Of a stretch of 64,000 nucleotides of DNA, positions 43,534 to 53,348 are shown piece by piece. Within the stretch, counting starts at the first letter, position 1. Each line of letters begins with the position of its first letter. The translations under genes were made by a program, and so were the position numbers. The notes beneath the pieces are model-generated. The model saw only the letters and a program-made list of their open reading frames with translations, did not search any database and had not been told where the DNA came from. This DNA comes from Fructilactobacillus carniphilus (GTDB lineage: Bacteria > Bacillota > Bacilli > Lactobacillales > Lactobacillaceae). The stretch is taken from positions 1-64,000 of the forward strand of contig NZ_CP097121.1 in assembly GCF_024029675.1 (NCBI RefSeq). The letters are read 5' to 3'.

Positions 43534-44124
43534 CTAATTTTTTCCCAAGAATAGCATGATAATGAATCCAATGGCTAATACGACTCCATGGATTAGTAAG
43601 CCAAAACAATTACCCAGTGTCATATTCATTTGTTGGACTTCGAGGACGATGCCTAGTTCTGCGAGAATTGAAAAGGAAAATATCACTAAACTGATGGTGA
43701 TGATAGCTAAGCGATTTTGACGCAATGGTCGTGCATTATGCGGATGTAATACGAAGAAAATGCAGAAATTGAATATCATCAACGGAGTTATGAAGAAGAG
43801 ATGATCTTGTCCGACCACAAATAAATTGTAAATGCTAAGTGCCACGAGTAGCAGGTTAGCACCGTAGCTGCCGGCCAAGACCCAGCGGTGCCAGCGGCTC
43901 GATTTAACCGCTGGTTGTGTCGGATTTTGATGGTTAGCTGCAAAGTAATCGAGAGGAACCTGATACAGTTCACACAGTAAATTGAGTGAGTCTAAATCAG
44001 GAGTACTCCGGTGATTTTCCCAATTTGAAATAGTCTTGCGGGAAACGTGAATTTTGTCTGCTAGTTGGGACTGAGTGAGCTGGTGTTGTTTGCGCAGGGT
44101 GATTAATTTAGTGGCTAAATCCAT
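43534..44124 (-). CDS. XRE-family regulator with membrane helices
   Basis: 196 residues. The HTH (about 4-60) reads LRKQHQLTQSQLADKIHVSRKTISNWE. A short linker is followed by four hydrophobic helices (about 80-195). Membrane-anchored XRE regulators of this type often control a neighbouring CPBP protease or transporter; here the CPBP gene at 42644-43414 is 119 bp downstream. Confidence 0.87.
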   Translation of the reverse strand: MDLATKLITLRKQHQLTQSQLADKIHVSRKTISNWENHRSTPDLDSLNLLCELYQVPLDYFAANHQNPTQPAVKSSRWHRWVLAGSYGANLLLVALSIYNLFVVGQDHLFFITPLMIFNFCIFFVLHPHNARPLRQNRLAIITISLVIFSFSILAELGIVLEVQQMNMTLGNCFGLLIHGVVLAIGFIIMLFLGKN

Positions 44125-44138
44125 GGAAGACCTCTAGT

Positions 44139-44774
44139 TTAATTTTTTAAATATCCTTTTATCTCGTCATAATAGCGATTAATTAAATCTTTAGCGTATA
44201 TTTTTTCTTTATCACTATTTTTAACGTGTTTCCATAATATAGATGCAACCTTCATGGTTGAATTAAATTTAGTTGACTGACAATCCTGCCTGAAATTTTT
44301 CACGAAAGTATTCCATTGATATGTTTTTTCTTCGTTATTAACATCTAAATTTATAATGTCTTTATTTTCATATACAGCTAACAAATCTTTTACAACTGCC
44401 TTTTTGTCATTTGACCTTTCAATTTCTCTCATTTTAATTCCCATTGCTTTAGTAAAAGAAAATTTTTTGACACCGTAGAACTTACAAAAAAATTTTCGAG
44501 CATCACTATTTAAACTAAAACCAGAATCTAAAATTGGAGTTGATAATGTTATATGATTTAGTGATTTTGATTTACGTCTTTTGATTCTCACAGGCTTTAT
44601 TTCTTTGCTGGGTTTTCCGTCTAAAAAGCTAACGATGTAACTTGTTAATTCATATTTTGTTCCGTAGGATGGTAAATCATATTTTTTACAAATATCTTGT
44701 AATTCTGATTTATACCAATAATATTTTTTGAAATTTTCAGACTTCATGTAGCAATTGAATATTGGTCTATCCAT
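44139..44774 (-). CDS. SAP-domain/DUF6434-like protein
   Basis: I chose the ATG at 44772-44774 (MDRPIFNC), with GGAG seven bases upstream. 211 basic residues. The N-terminal region (about 10-55: SELQDICKKYDLPSYGTKYELTSYIVSFL) resembles a SAP DNA-binding helix pair. A middle KRRKSK cluster follows, then a helical C-terminus with a WKHVKN motif. AT-rich, unlike asnB next to it, which suggests transfer. The function is unknown, probably nucleic-acid binding. Confidence 0.7.
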   Translation of the reverse strand: MDRPIFNCYMKSENFKKYYWYKSELQDICKKYDLPSYGTKYELTSYIVSFLDGKPSKEIKPVRIKRRKSKSLNHITLSTPILDSGFSLNSDARKFFCKFYGVKKFSFTKAMGIKMREIERSNDKKAVVKDLLAVYENKDIINLDVNNEEKTYQWNTFVKNFRQDCQSTKFNSTMKVASILWKHVKNSDKEKIYAKDLINRYYDEIKGYLKN

Positions 44775-44925
44775 TTTAATCTCCATATATTTTCCACAAA
44801 ATATAAATAACTTAAATGACATTTTACTCTTATCGTAAAAATTAAACAGGTTGGAAATTATAGATATCTTTTACTAATAAGTAATTTATGCATAGCTTAG
44901 CATATGCTCGGCAAATAGAAGACAA

Positions 44926-44960
44926 ACAAAAAAGGATGTCCAGTAGATGGACATCCTTTT
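44926..44960 (-). terminator. Terminator after asnB
   Basis: Stem aaaaggatgtcca with full complement, 5-base loop, T run on the reverse strand. Confidence 0.88.
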
Positions 44961-44976
44961 CGTTTAAACTATTTAA

Positions 44977-46878
44977 TTACCGATCATTCGGTGTCAAAAC
45001 CACTTTCTTGTTGTAGTCCATGTTGGTGTTTTCTGGGAAGTAAACCCCGTACCAAAGAATGAACGTGTAGATTGTGAAGATCTTCTGCATGCTGGACTTA
45101 CCGTTGGCATGTTGTTCCAAGATGTAATCCAACTGATCAACGTTAAAGAAGCGTTGCGAAATGTCTGAGTGGAAGGCTTCCACAATCCGTTCGTGGTACT
45201 TCGGATCGTTGATCCACTGCGCGATTGGAGATGGGAAACCGAGCTTTTCCTTGTCGGCTACGACTTCTGGAACTTGTGAAGCAGCTGCTTTTCGGAAGGA
45301 AGCCTTCGTTACCGGGTTGCCGTCTTTAAAGGTAATCCGGGTCTTCGTTGGCATCGTAGCGGCAAAGTTAGCGACTACTTTATCAACCAATGGCGTCCGG
45401 ACTTCGAGACTGTTGGCCATGCTCATCCGGTCCGCCTTGTGGAGGATATCGAATGGCAACCAAGTGTTAATGTCGAAGTATTGTTCTTGGGTCACTTCGT
45501 CCTTTCCTTGCACTTCGTCAAAGATGTGTTTGGAGTATTCGGCCGTATCGCGGTTAAGTTTGGGATTCTTCAAAACCTTAGCACGGTCAACTTCATCAAA
45601 GACGTAGTTGACCCGGTAGTAACGGCGCCAAAGTGGTTCTGCCCCCCGGATTAAGAAGCGACGACCGTGGAAACGAGGGAACTTAGCAGCAATGTTACCC
45701 AAGCCACTCCGAACAAATTGTGGGACCCATTTTTGGTAGCGTTCGAAAGTAAAGGCTTCGAGATAGGTGTTGTAACCCCCAAAGAATTCATCGGCACCTT
45801 CACCAGATAGGGTAACCGGGACGTCTTTCCGGGCTCCTTGCGAGAGGTAGAAGAGTTGCGGAGCCGATGGGTTCGACAACGGTTCGTCCATGTAGTACAT
45901 CATGGTTGGCAAGAAGTCGAAGTAGTCGTCCCCAGTCATGGTAATTGGCGTGTTTTCCTGCTTAATTTCCTTGGCAAATTTGGTCGACCAAGCTAGTTCA
46001 CTGAACTTTGAGTCATTAAATCCAAGCGAGAAGGAGTGAATTGGTTGTAACTTAGCCGCTTCGTTAAAGACGTAGCTGGAGTCTACTCCACTAGATAAGA
46101 AACTTCCCACTGGCACGTCGGCAATCATGTGAGCTTTCACGGAGTCATCCACTAATTTTTCAATTTGTTTGGCGTCGCCATCGATCGTTTGACTGTTGTC
46201 AATGTGGTCGTAGTTGTATTTGTAGTACGTGTCAGTCGTTACGTTGCCGTCTTTGTAGATGAAGTATTGACCCGGCATCACCTTGTAGACGTTTTTGAAC
46301 ATCGTTTCCTTCGACGGAATGAATTCAAAACTAAGGTGGACGGCCAACAGGTCTTCGTTAAATTCACGCTTGAAGTTTGGGTTGCCCAAGAATGCTTTGA
46401 TTTCTGAGCCCCACATGAAGTTCGTACCGTCATCGTAGTAGTACAACGGCTTAATTCCAAAGTGATCCCGAGCGCCAAAGACTTGGTGTTTCTTTTCGTC
46501 GTAGATGACGAAGGCAAACATCCCACGCAACTTGCTGAGCAACTTCTTTGGACCCCAAGCTTCGTAACCGCGAATCAATACTTCAGAGTCACAGTCCGTC
46601 TTGAAGGTTTGGCCTTCGCTGACCAGTTCTTGTTGTAAATCCTTGTAGTTGTAAATTTCACCATTAAAGGTTAATGCGAGTGAGTTGTTGTCACCATACA
46701 TTGGTTGCGCCCCGTGGGCTAAGTCAATGATGGAGAGCCGCCGAAACCCGAGTGAGACATCTTCGTTTTGGAAGTACCCACTGTCATCAGGGCCCCGGTG
46801 TTTAATTTTATTAGCCATGTTTTCGATTGATTCTTTCGGAATCCCAGCTTGGTTAATGTAACCGCAAAATCCACACAT
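44977..46878 (-). CDS. asnB: Asparagine synthase, glutamine-hydrolysing
   Basis: 633 residues. The glutaminase nucleophile is C2 after Met removal (MCGFCGY). Conserved RGPDDSG, RLSIIDL and GEIYNY follow. The synthetase domain has the ATP PPi-loop SFLSSGVDSSYV near residue 260 and SGEGADEFFGGY near 360. It makes Asn from Asp, ATP and Gln, the reverse direction of the asparaginase at 20010. GGAG lies upstream of the ATG. Monocistronic. Confidence 0.96.
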   Translation of the reverse strand: MCGFCGYINQAGIPKESIENMANKIKHRGPDDSGYFQNEDVSLGFRRLSIIDLAHGAQPMYGDNNSLALTFNGEIYNYKDLQQELVSEGQTFKTDCDSEVLIRGYEAWGPKKLLSKLRGMFAFVIYDEKKHQVFGARDHFGIKPLYYYDDGTNFMWGSEIKAFLGNPNFKREFNEDLLAVHLSFEFIPSKETMFKNVYKVMPGQYFIYKDGNVTTDTYYKYNYDHIDNSQTIDGDAKQIEKLVDDSVKAHMIADVPVGSFLSSGVDSSYVFNEAAKLQPIHSFSLGFNDSKFSELAWSTKFAKEIKQENTPITMTGDDYFDFLPTMMYYMDEPLSNPSAPQLFYLSQGARKDVPVTLSGEGADEFFGGYNTYLEAFTFERYQKWVPQFVRSGLGNIAAKFPRFHGRRFLIRGAEPLWRRYYRVNYVFDEVDRAKVLKNPKLNRDTAEYSKHIFDEVQGKDEVTQEQYFDINTWLPFDILHKADRMSMANSLEVRTPLVDKVVANFAATMPTKTRITFKDGNPVTKASFRKAAASQVPEVVADKEKLGFPSPIAQWINDPKYHERIVEAFHSDISQRFFNVDQLDYILEQHANGKSSMQKIFTIYTFILWYGVYFPENTNMDYNKKVVLTPNDR

Positions 46879-47006
46879 AGTTAAATCTCCTTTTTCTTGT
46901 TCATTTTAAACTCTAATATTAATTGTACGTAATTTAGTTTATTTTACCAGTCAAACCTCTGTTACAGATGTCTAATTAACGGTTACATCCTTAGTTACAC
47001 AAGGGG

Positions 47007-47663
47007 TTACACGGATGTTGACCGTTTAACCGTGAGGCGTTTAAGCGGAAAAATAATCGTCATCAAGACGCCAGCCGTGGTAGTAATGGCTAATAAAAGC
47101 AGGCCCATCCAGTTTGCCGGTTGGTGCATGAAAGCCAACGAATGATAAACGTAGCCGTTTAATAAGTAGCCGGTGGCCAACAAGATGAGCAACAAAATCG
47201 GGGTAACTAGGACTAATTTCCACAAAAAGGGCCGGTTCGTGGTAATCGTCTGCCAGCGTTGCTCACACAGAATAATGATGACGAGGGTGAGCACTAGTGG
47301 TGGCACGATTAACAGCTTTGTGACGGTAAACGGCAGAACTAAAAGCATGAGCGCCAGCGCCGTGAACAACACGTTGCAGTAAAAAGCATACTTACTAAAG
47401 TAGCCCCAGCGTTTGTAGCGAATCAACCGCTTCCGATAGGGGGAGGCGTCAGCGTTCTTTGCCGGGGGCTGCTCATCCAGCAGTTCCGCTAGAGAAACAT
47501 GGTAGAGAGTAGCCAGGGAACGGAGATCGTCTAGGCTAGCGGTACTCCGACCGTTTTCCCAACTAGACACGGTTTTACGGGACACGTTCAGTTGTTCGGC
47601 CACCTCTGCCTGAGTTAACTGGCGGGCTTGACGAATCGTTTTTAACCGGTCGGCGAGTTCCAT
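47007..47663 (-). CDS. XRE-family regulator with membrane helices, second copy
   Basis: 218 residues. HTH at about 4-60 (IRQARQLTQAEVAEQLNVSRKTVSSWE), closely similar in layout to the one at 43534-44124. A proline-rich linker and four hydrophobic helices follow. The target is unknown. It has no cotranscribed neighbour. Confidence 0.87.
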   Translation of the reverse strand: MELADRLKTIRQARQLTQAEVAEQLNVSRKTVSSWENGRSTASLDDLRSLATLYHVSLAELLDEQPPAKNADASPYRKRLIRYKRWGYFSKYAFYCNVLFTALALMLLVLPFTVTKLLIVPPLVLTLVIIILCEQRWQTITTNRPFLWKLVLVTPILLLILLATGYLLNGYVYHSLAFMHQPANWMGLLLLAITTTAGVLMTIIFPLKRLTVKRSTSV

Positions 47664-47693
47664 CTCTGGCTCCTCCTCTCTTAATCCATGTCA

Positions 47694-47725
47694 GAAAAAA
47701 AGCTTACTGAAAATTTCCAGTAAGC
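47694..47725 (-). terminator. Terminator after the UspA gene
   Basis: Stem gcttactg/cagtaagc, 8-base loop, then T7 on the reverse strand. Confidence 0.85.
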
Positions 47726-47746
47726 AAATTACAGTGAATAACAAAA

Positions 47747-48220
47747 TTATTTAGTCGGTTTTGGTTTGTTATCTAAACCGGTTCGGACGATAGCAACGTC
47801 ACAGCTAGCGTGCGTGTTGACGAAGCTAGCCACAGAACCTTCTAATAAGCGTGAAACGGCGTTTTTACCAGTGGCGCCCATTATGATCAAGTCAACGGCG
47901 TAGTCATGGGGAAAGTCGTAGGTAATCACGTTCCGGGGACTTCCAAACCGCAAGTGCATGTGAATGTTTTTAATGCCGGTTTGTTTTTTCACTCGTTGAA
48001 TCAGGTCTTTTAAGTAGTCAATTTCGTCGTTTACCATATCAGTGATGGCATCGCCGTCGACCACTCCGTAGGAAAAGCCGAAGCTCGTGGTGTTTAAGAC
48101 GTTTAAAACGTCTAATCGAGCGTCGTTCCGAATGGCAACTTCAGCGGCTTTCATCAGGGCATTTTCGGCTTGTTGGGAGCCATCGACTGGAACTAGAATG
48201 TTTTTGTATTCGTTGTACAT
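47747..48220 (-). CDS. Universal stress protein UspA family
   Basis: 157 residues. It begins YKNILVPVDGSQQAENAL and ends with the ATP-loop pattern IMGATGKNAVSRLLEGSVASFV near 115-136, with VAIVRT at the close. A cytosolic ATP-binding stress protein. It follows the PEBP gene by 12 bp and is probably cotranscribed with it. Confidence 0.93.
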   Translation of the reverse strand: MYNEYKNILVPVDGSQQAENALMKAAEVAIRNDARLDVLNVLNTTSFGFSYGVVDGDAITDMVNDEIDYLKDLIQRVKKQTGIKNIHMHLRFGSPRNVITYDFPHDYAVDLIIMGATGKNAVSRLLEGSVASFVNTHASCDVAIVRTGLDNKPKPTK

Positions 48221-48232
48221 GGTATTTTCCCC

Positions 48233-48742
48233 CTAGTTACGAACTGGTAACACGGCCGTTGCTTGCGCAAGCACGTGACCAGTCATTTTCTTTTCTAATT
48301 GATTTAGCCAAAATCCGTCGGGTAAATCGAGCTTTTGATCCAGAGCGAACACGGTTAGGTGATAATCGTGGGGTTGGTCTGGAGGGGTGGGACCGATGTA
48401 ATGACGGTTTAGTTGTTCGTCCGTCACGTGTAAAAGGCCCCCCGCAAGACTATTATTACCCAAGGTCATGGGAATCTTTCCGGATTGACTGGCATCGGTG
48501 GGAAGCTCCGTCAAACTCGGATCGAGGTTCGCAGCGACCCAGTGAATGTAGGCAAACCCACACACCGGAATTGAATCCGGATCGATGAGGGTCAGTGCTA
48601 GCGAGGCTGCGTTTTCAGGCACATTCTGAAACTCGATGGGAAAAGAAACAACGGGATGCTGGTCAATTTTATCAGCTGCATCAGCATGCTTGGTAAATTG
48701 ATCCGACAGTAATCCAGCTTGTAATGGTACGTTAATCTTCAT
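48233..48742 (-). CDS. YbhB/YbcL family PEBP-like protein
   Basis: 169 residues. Anion-site motifs are present: SLALTLIDPDSIP and FAYIHWVAANL, then the YIGPTPPDQPHDYHLTVFAL segment with its central His. The family binds phosphate-type ligands; the bacterial role is unclear. Upstream partner of the UspA gene. Confidence 0.9.
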   Translation of the reverse strand: MKINVPLQAGLLSDQFTKHADAADKIDQHPVVSFPIEFQNVPENAASLALTLIDPDSIPVCGFAYIHWVAANLDPSLTELPTDASQSGKIPMTLGNNSLAGGLLHVTDEQLNRHYIGPTPPDQPHDYHLTVFALDQKLDLPDGFWLNQLEKKMTGHVLAQATAVLPVRN

Positions 48743-48819
48743 TGTTAAACGCCTCCCTTGGCTTCATTATAACTTAAATCCAGCCAAATGAAAAAACAAT
48801 CAAGGGCAAATTAAGTCGC

Positions 48820-49434
48820 TTATTTGGTAAAGGTGAGTACGTAGAAACTTTGTCCGTTTTGGGTAATCGTGTAGTTGTTGTACCCAGCGGCTAACCATTG
48901 TGACTGTGTGGCCCGGGCCCAATTCTTGGCGTCTTCGACCGAACTAAAGGTCCGGGGCTGACTAAAGTCATCAGTGTTGGGCTCATTGGTAGTCGTAACG
49001 GACTTACTAGGCGTACTAGAGCTAGCGGAGTTAGTTGTTTCGGAGCCCTGTTTATTAGTACTACTATTATTGGGAGTTGTACTAGTTTGTGATTTAGTCG
49101 CCGTTTGGTTGCCATTAGAATCATCATCAGCCGTGTTAGTTGCGCCCTGATCTGCTTGCGTTTGATCGGATTGGGTGGTCTGCTTTTTGGTTGGAGTTGT
49201 TTTGGTTTTATTGGTGGACTTTGCCACCTTGGCACTGCGCGGTTGCTTGGCAGTGGCCGTTTGTGGTTTCGTGGTTTTACTAATGGCAAACCGGAGACCG
49301 AAGGCAAGGGCTAAAACCACCACGACTAATAACAGAATCCAGGGCCAAATTAATGGTTCCTTGCGTTGTGATGTTTGCTTTGATTCTCCAAAATTGTAAC
49401 GTTGATATCTTGAGTTTGGATCTGGTTTTTGCAT
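48820..49434 (-). CDS. Membrane-anchored Ser/Thr-rich protein
   Basis: I chose the ATG at 49432-49434 (MQKPDPNSRYQRYNFG), with GGAGG about eight bases upstream, giving 204 residues. A cytosolic basic head is followed by one membrane helix (about 29-51). A long Thr/Ser/Asn/Lys-rich extracellular stalk (about 52-150) leads to a small C-terminal domain (SSVEDAKNWARATQSQWLA, then FYVLTFTK). The latter may be a ligand- or wall-binding fold. Family not recognised. Confidence 0.75.
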   Translation of the reverse strand: MQKPDPNSRYQRYNFGESKQTSQRKEPLIWPWILLLVVVVLALAFGLRFAISKTTKPQTATAKQPRSAKVAKSTNKTKTTPTKKQTTQSDQTQADQGATNTADDDSNGNQTATKSQTSTTPNNSSTNKQGSETTNSASSSTPSKSVTTTNEPNTDDFSQPRTFSSVEDAKNWARATQSQWLAAGYNNYTITQNGQSFYVLTFTK

Positions 49435-49470
49435 TAAGCGTTCCTCCATCCATTTCAAGTGAACTTAAAT

Positions 49471-49501
49471 AATGGCATGAGAAGCGAGTTCTCATGCCAT
49501 T
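49471..49501 (-). terminator. Terminator after the amino acid permease
   Basis: Thirteen-bp perfect stem aatggcatgagaa with its complement and a 5-base loop; the T tail is weak. Confidence 0.65.
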
Positions 49502-49513
49502 ATTATACTAGAT

Positions 49514-51130
49514 TTAGTTGGGTTTTACTTTATCGTTAACCATCTTGGCGTGTGCCATTTCTTCGGTGTTTTGATAACTATTAACTCCCCAGTAGTAGAA
49601 GAGTAGCGAAGCGATGATGATGACTACGAAGTCAAACGGATAGTGGACCCAGTTTTGACCGTGGAACGGGGTCGATCCAATGTAAGAGAAGAACGACATG
49701 AAGGCTAGATAAACTAGCATCCATAAACTTCCGTTGAATTTCTTCTTGGAATCTTTCCAGTTCAGCTTTCCTTCGTAGAAGAAGTAGAACGGTAATCCCA
49801 GAGCGATTACGAGGATTACTTCCACTGTCGTTGGCCACATTGCCCAGTAGATGGCTAAACTAGCCAAAACAAAGGCAAATGGGGCAATGATATCCGCAAT
49901 GTTAATCCGAACGGGCCGCTTGAACTCAGGTGCGTGCTTTCTCAAAGCAACCAGAGTTACCGGACCAGTTAGGTAAGCAATCAGTGTTGATGTAGAAATC
50001 ACACTGGCTAAGATCGCCCAGTTTTTAAATACGGAAACCAGGATACAACTAATAATAAAGTTGGCAACCATGGCCACCCGTGGAGTTCCCCACTTTTTGT
50101 CAATATTACCTAAAAACTTCGGTAAGTGACCAGTTTGAGTCATAGCAGCAAGTGTCCGGCTGGTTGAGGCCACGAAGGAAACTCCGGTTCCGAATGGGGA
50201 AACAAACGCATCCAAGTACAGCAGGATTACTAACCAGTGAATGTTTAACATGATGGCTAAGTCGGCGAACGGTGATTCGAAGTTGATTCCGTGCCAACCA
50301 ACCTTAGCTAACATGTCCGGCTTAATGGCTCCGATGAAGGTAAATTGCAGCATTACGTAGATTACAATACTGATTAAGAGGGCAATTACAATTCCCCGCC
50401 AGATGTTTTTCTTGGGGTTGGTAATTTCGTCTCCCACGTTAATCACCGTTTGAAAGGCGTTGTAAGAGAAGATAATTCCAGAAACCGTGGTAGCGGCAAA
50501 AATTGGAGCCGTTCCGTATGGTAAGAAACCACCGAAGTTGGCGTTGGTAAAGTTACCGATGTGGAAACCAGAAATCAGTAACATGATGATGGTAACTGAT
50601 GGAACCACCAGTTTGAAAATCGAGGTTAAACTAGTAAACCGAGTTAACAGGTTCACAGACCAGTAGTTTAATAATGTAAAAATCAAGATGAACACGAAAA
50701 CGGCGAATAAACCAATGGTTGTAACCGTTCCGTTGGCAACAAAGCCGTGGGTCCAGCTTGCCCAACTCCAAGGCCAGGAACTCATGTATTGGACGGCGGC
50801 TACAGCTTCGATGGGAAGCAAGGTTACCAAGGATACCCAGTTGGCCCACGAGGCGATGAAACCTAGCAACGGCCCGTGGGTATAACCGGCGTACTTACTC
50901 ATTCCCCCACTTTCCGGGAACATGGTACCCAGTTCAATGTAAACGTAGGCAATGGAACCAATCACGATGGCTCCAATAATCCATGAAATAATGGCAGCGG
51001 GACCAGAAATCTTGGCTGCTTCCCAAGACCCAAAGAGCCATCCAGAACCGATAATCGAACTTAGTGCCAACATGACGACACTAAATAAAGACATCTTGGT
51101 CTTTTTGACTTTCGTTGTATTTTTCTCCAT
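49514..51130 (-). CDS. APC-family amino acid permease
   Basis: 538 residues with about 12-14 helices. The first helix has the substrate-binding LSSIIGSGWLFG, and the PESGGMSKYAGYTHG loop is typical of the family. The substrate is not identifiable from motifs. Monocistronic. Confidence 0.9.
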   Translation of the reverse strand: MEKNTTKVKKTKMSLFSVVMLALSSIIGSGWLFGSWEAAKISGPAAIISWIIGAIVIGSIAYVYIELGTMFPESGGMSKYAGYTHGPLLGFIASWANWVSLVTLLPIEAVAAVQYMSSWPWSWASWTHGFVANGTVTTIGLFAVFVFILIFTLLNYWSVNLLTRFTSLTSIFKLVVPSVTIIMLLISGFHIGNFTNANFGGFLPYGTAPIFAATTVSGIIFSYNAFQTVINVGDEITNPKKNIWRGIVIALLISIVIYVMLQFTFIGAIKPDMLAKVGWHGINFESPFADLAIMLNIHWLVILLYLDAFVSPFGTGVSFVASTSRTLAAMTQTGHLPKFLGNIDKKWGTPRVAMVANFIISCILVSVFKNWAILASVISTSTLIAYLTGPVTLVALRKHAPEFKRPVRINIADIIAPFAFVLASLAIYWAMWPTTVEVILVIALGLPFYFFYEGKLNWKDSKKKFNGSLWMLVYLAFMSFFSYIGSTPFHGQNWVHYPFDFVVIIIASLLFYYWGVNSYQNTEEMAHAKMVNDKVKPN

Positions 51131-51166
51131 AAAGTTTAACTAAATTCCTTTCTTAAAAACGAACTT

Positions 51167-51559
51167 CTAATTTGATTGGGATTCTTTAATTTCAATCAGG
51201 TTTCCGGCTGGATCGTTAATCAACAGCGAATGTCCCTGATGCTTAGTCAGTTGCCGATCAAGGGGACCAGCAACGATATCAATAAAGTAGTTGGCTAAGT
51301 GCGCTTCAATCGTTGCTAAAGAATCCTTTACGAGGATGCTTAGGGTCGTAGAACCAACGGTCGGGTGAGCCGACTGTAGGCCGGCAGCGGTTGGTAACTG
51401 ACATACCAACGTCTGTTTTCCTAATTGAAACAAAAGTTTGGTTTCCGTTTCAGCTAGCACCGGCAGATCTAAAACTTCATGGTAAAAACCACGAGCAGCT
51501 TCTAGGTCATCAACCGTGATTACCACTTGATCGACGTCTTTTACGCGCAAAGATTTCAA
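51167..51559 (-). CDS. VOC/glyoxalase-fold protein
   Basis: 130 residues. Two beta-alpha-beta modules: DQVVITVDDLEAARGFYHEVL at 9-29 and LSILVKDSLATIEAHL, ending in FINDPAGNLIEI-like LLINDPAGNLIEI. A metal site with Glu at the end is plausible, but the first ligand (normally His) is Gln or absent (DVDQVV). The substrate is unknown. Confidence 0.85.
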   Translation of the reverse strand: MKSLRVKDVDQVVITVDDLEAARGFYHEVLDLPVLAETETKLLFQLGKQTLVCQLPTAAGLQSAHPTVGSTTLSILVKDSLATIEAHLANYFIDIVAGPLDRQLTKHQGHSLLINDPAGNLIEIKESQSN

Positions 51560-51670
51560 CTCCTTTCAAAAAGATACGTACCAGTATAACATTAATATTG
51601 ATTGACTCCAAATCCAGCTAGATGATATTGTAGTAGTTATGGATTAAAACACGGAATATGAGGGAGATTA

Positions 51671-53212
51671 ATGGCACTTTTAGAAGTATCTAATTTGAGT
51701 ATGAGTTTTGCGGATAAGCAACTATATTCAAACGCCAACTTTCAGTTAAATAAAGGGGAACACATGGGAGTGGTCGGTCAAAACGGAGTGGGAAAATCCA
51801 CACTGATTAAGATTTTGACTGGCAAAGAACTCCCGGTGACCGGCTCCATTCAGTGGCAAAAGGGAACCAAAATTGGGTATCTGGATCAGTACGTGGACAT
51901 TCCGAAGGGGATGACTCTGATTGATTTCCTGCATACCGCCTTTGCCGATTTGTACGAGATGAACGATCGGATGATTGAACTGTACACGAGGTACGCGGAA
52001 ACCATGGATGATAGTTTAATGGAAAAAGCGACTCGTTTGTCTGGGCAATTAGACGCCCAGGGCTTTTACGAAGTGGAAACCAAAATTGAACAAGTGATTA
52101 GTGGGCTGGGACTGGACGACATCGGTCGGGACCACGAAATTGCCGAGATGAGTGGCGGACAACGGTCTAAAATTATTTTGGCTAAGTTGATCCTGGAACA
52201 TCCGGATGTATTGTTGTTGGATGAACCGACGAACTACCTGGATACAGCTCACATTAAGTGGCTCGAGGATTACTTAAACTCCTTTGACGGTGCTGCGCTT
52301 ATCATTTCTCACGATTACGATTTCTTAGAACCAGTTACGAACTGCATCATTAACCTGGCGTTTGGCAAGATTACCAAGTACCGGGGCGATTTTAAATCAG
52401 CAATGCGGCAACGGGCCGAAAAGGAAAAGACCCAACAACGCGAATACGAGAAGCAGCAAGTTGAGATTGACAAGGCCAAGAAGTTCATTCAAAAGAACAA
52501 GGCCGGGAGTCGGTCGACGATGGCGAAGTCCCGGGAAAAGATGTTGGATCGGATGGACGTCATTGAACCACCCAAGAGTAACATTAAGGCTGAGTTTGCG
52601 TTTCCGTATGCTGAAACGGGATCGCAAAACGCGCTGGTTGTGAACCAACTCTCGGTTGGATATGAGCAACCGTTGCTGGCCCCGGTGACCTTCTCGGTTG
52701 ATACGGACCAAAAGGTGGTCTTACAGGGATTTAACGGGGTCGGAAAGTCGACCTTGATCAAGAGCATTTTGGGCTTAATCCCAGCTCTAGGTGGAGAGGC
52801 AGACTTTTCGCCCTCAGCTAAGGTCAGCTACTTTAGCCAGGATTTAGTTTGGGATGATCCAGACTTAAAACCGATGCAGTTGATTCAAAACAAGTACCCG
52901 AAGCTGACCCAAAAGGAAATTCGAACTAAGTTGGCCCAGGCCGGCCTAGACGCCGCGAACGCTTTTAAACCAATTGGAACGTTATCCGGGGGTGAACAGG
53001 TCAAAGTTAAACTAGCCTTGCTGGAATTTGAACCCAGCAACTTCTTGATTCTAGACGAACCATCCAACCACTTGGATGATGAAACCAAGGAATCACTAAA
53101 GCAGGCGATTAAGCGCTTCCCGGGCAACGTCATCGTGGTGAGTCACGAGGAGAGTTTTGCCGAGGGCCTGGCTGATAAAGTGATTGACGTGGAAAAACTG
53201 AGTTTGAGTTAA
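51671..53212 (+). CDS. ABC-F family ATPase
   Basis: 513 residues without membrane helices. There are two ATPase domains: Walker A GQNGVGKST near 37 and GFNGVGKST near 356, two signature motifs (MSGGQRSK and LSGGEQVK) and two DEPTN/DEPSN Walker B ends. The linker (about 235-300) is Lys/Glu-rich and helical, as expected for ribosome-binding ABC-F proteins. Likely a translation factor; a role in antibiotic protection cannot be judged. Confidence 0.94.
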   Translation: MALLEVSNLSMSFADKQLYSNANFQLNKGEHMGVVGQNGVGKSTLIKILTGKELPVTGSIQWQKGTKIGYLDQYVDIPKGMTLIDFLHTAFADLYEMNDRMIELYTRYAETMDDSLMEKATRLSGQLDAQGFYEVETKIEQVISGLGLDDIGRDHEIAEMSGGQRSKIILAKLILEHPDVLLLDEPTNYLDTAHIKWLEDYLNSFDGAALIISHDYDFLEPVTNCIINLAFGKITKYRGDFKSAMRQRAEKEKTQQREYEKQQVEIDKAKKFIQKNKAGSRSTMAKSREKMLDRMDVIEPPKSNIKAEFAFPYAETGSQNALVVNQLSVGYEQPLLAPVTFSVDTDQKVVLQGFNGVGKSTLIKSILGLIPALGGEADFSPSAKVSYFSQDLVWDDPDLKPMQLIQNKYPKLTQKEIRTKLAQAGLDAANAFKPIGTLSGGEQVKVKLALLEFEPSNFLILDEPSNHLDDETKESLKQAIKRFPGNVIVVSHEESFAEGLADKVIDVEKLSLS

Positions 53213-53224
53213 ACCGAATAAATT

Positions 53225-53257
53225 AAAAAGCGACCCCGCAAATGGTTCGCTTTTTTT
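53225..53257 (+). terminator. Terminator after the ABC-F gene
   Basis: Stem aaaaagcga/tcgcttttt, 13-base loop, T7. Confidence 0.75.
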
Positions 53258-53348
53258 CTGGTGTCAGTTTTGATTCAAGTTGCATTCTAACTCAGAATTC
53301 GGTAACATAGTACCAATTTAAGCAAATTCTGAACTGAGGAGGAATAAA

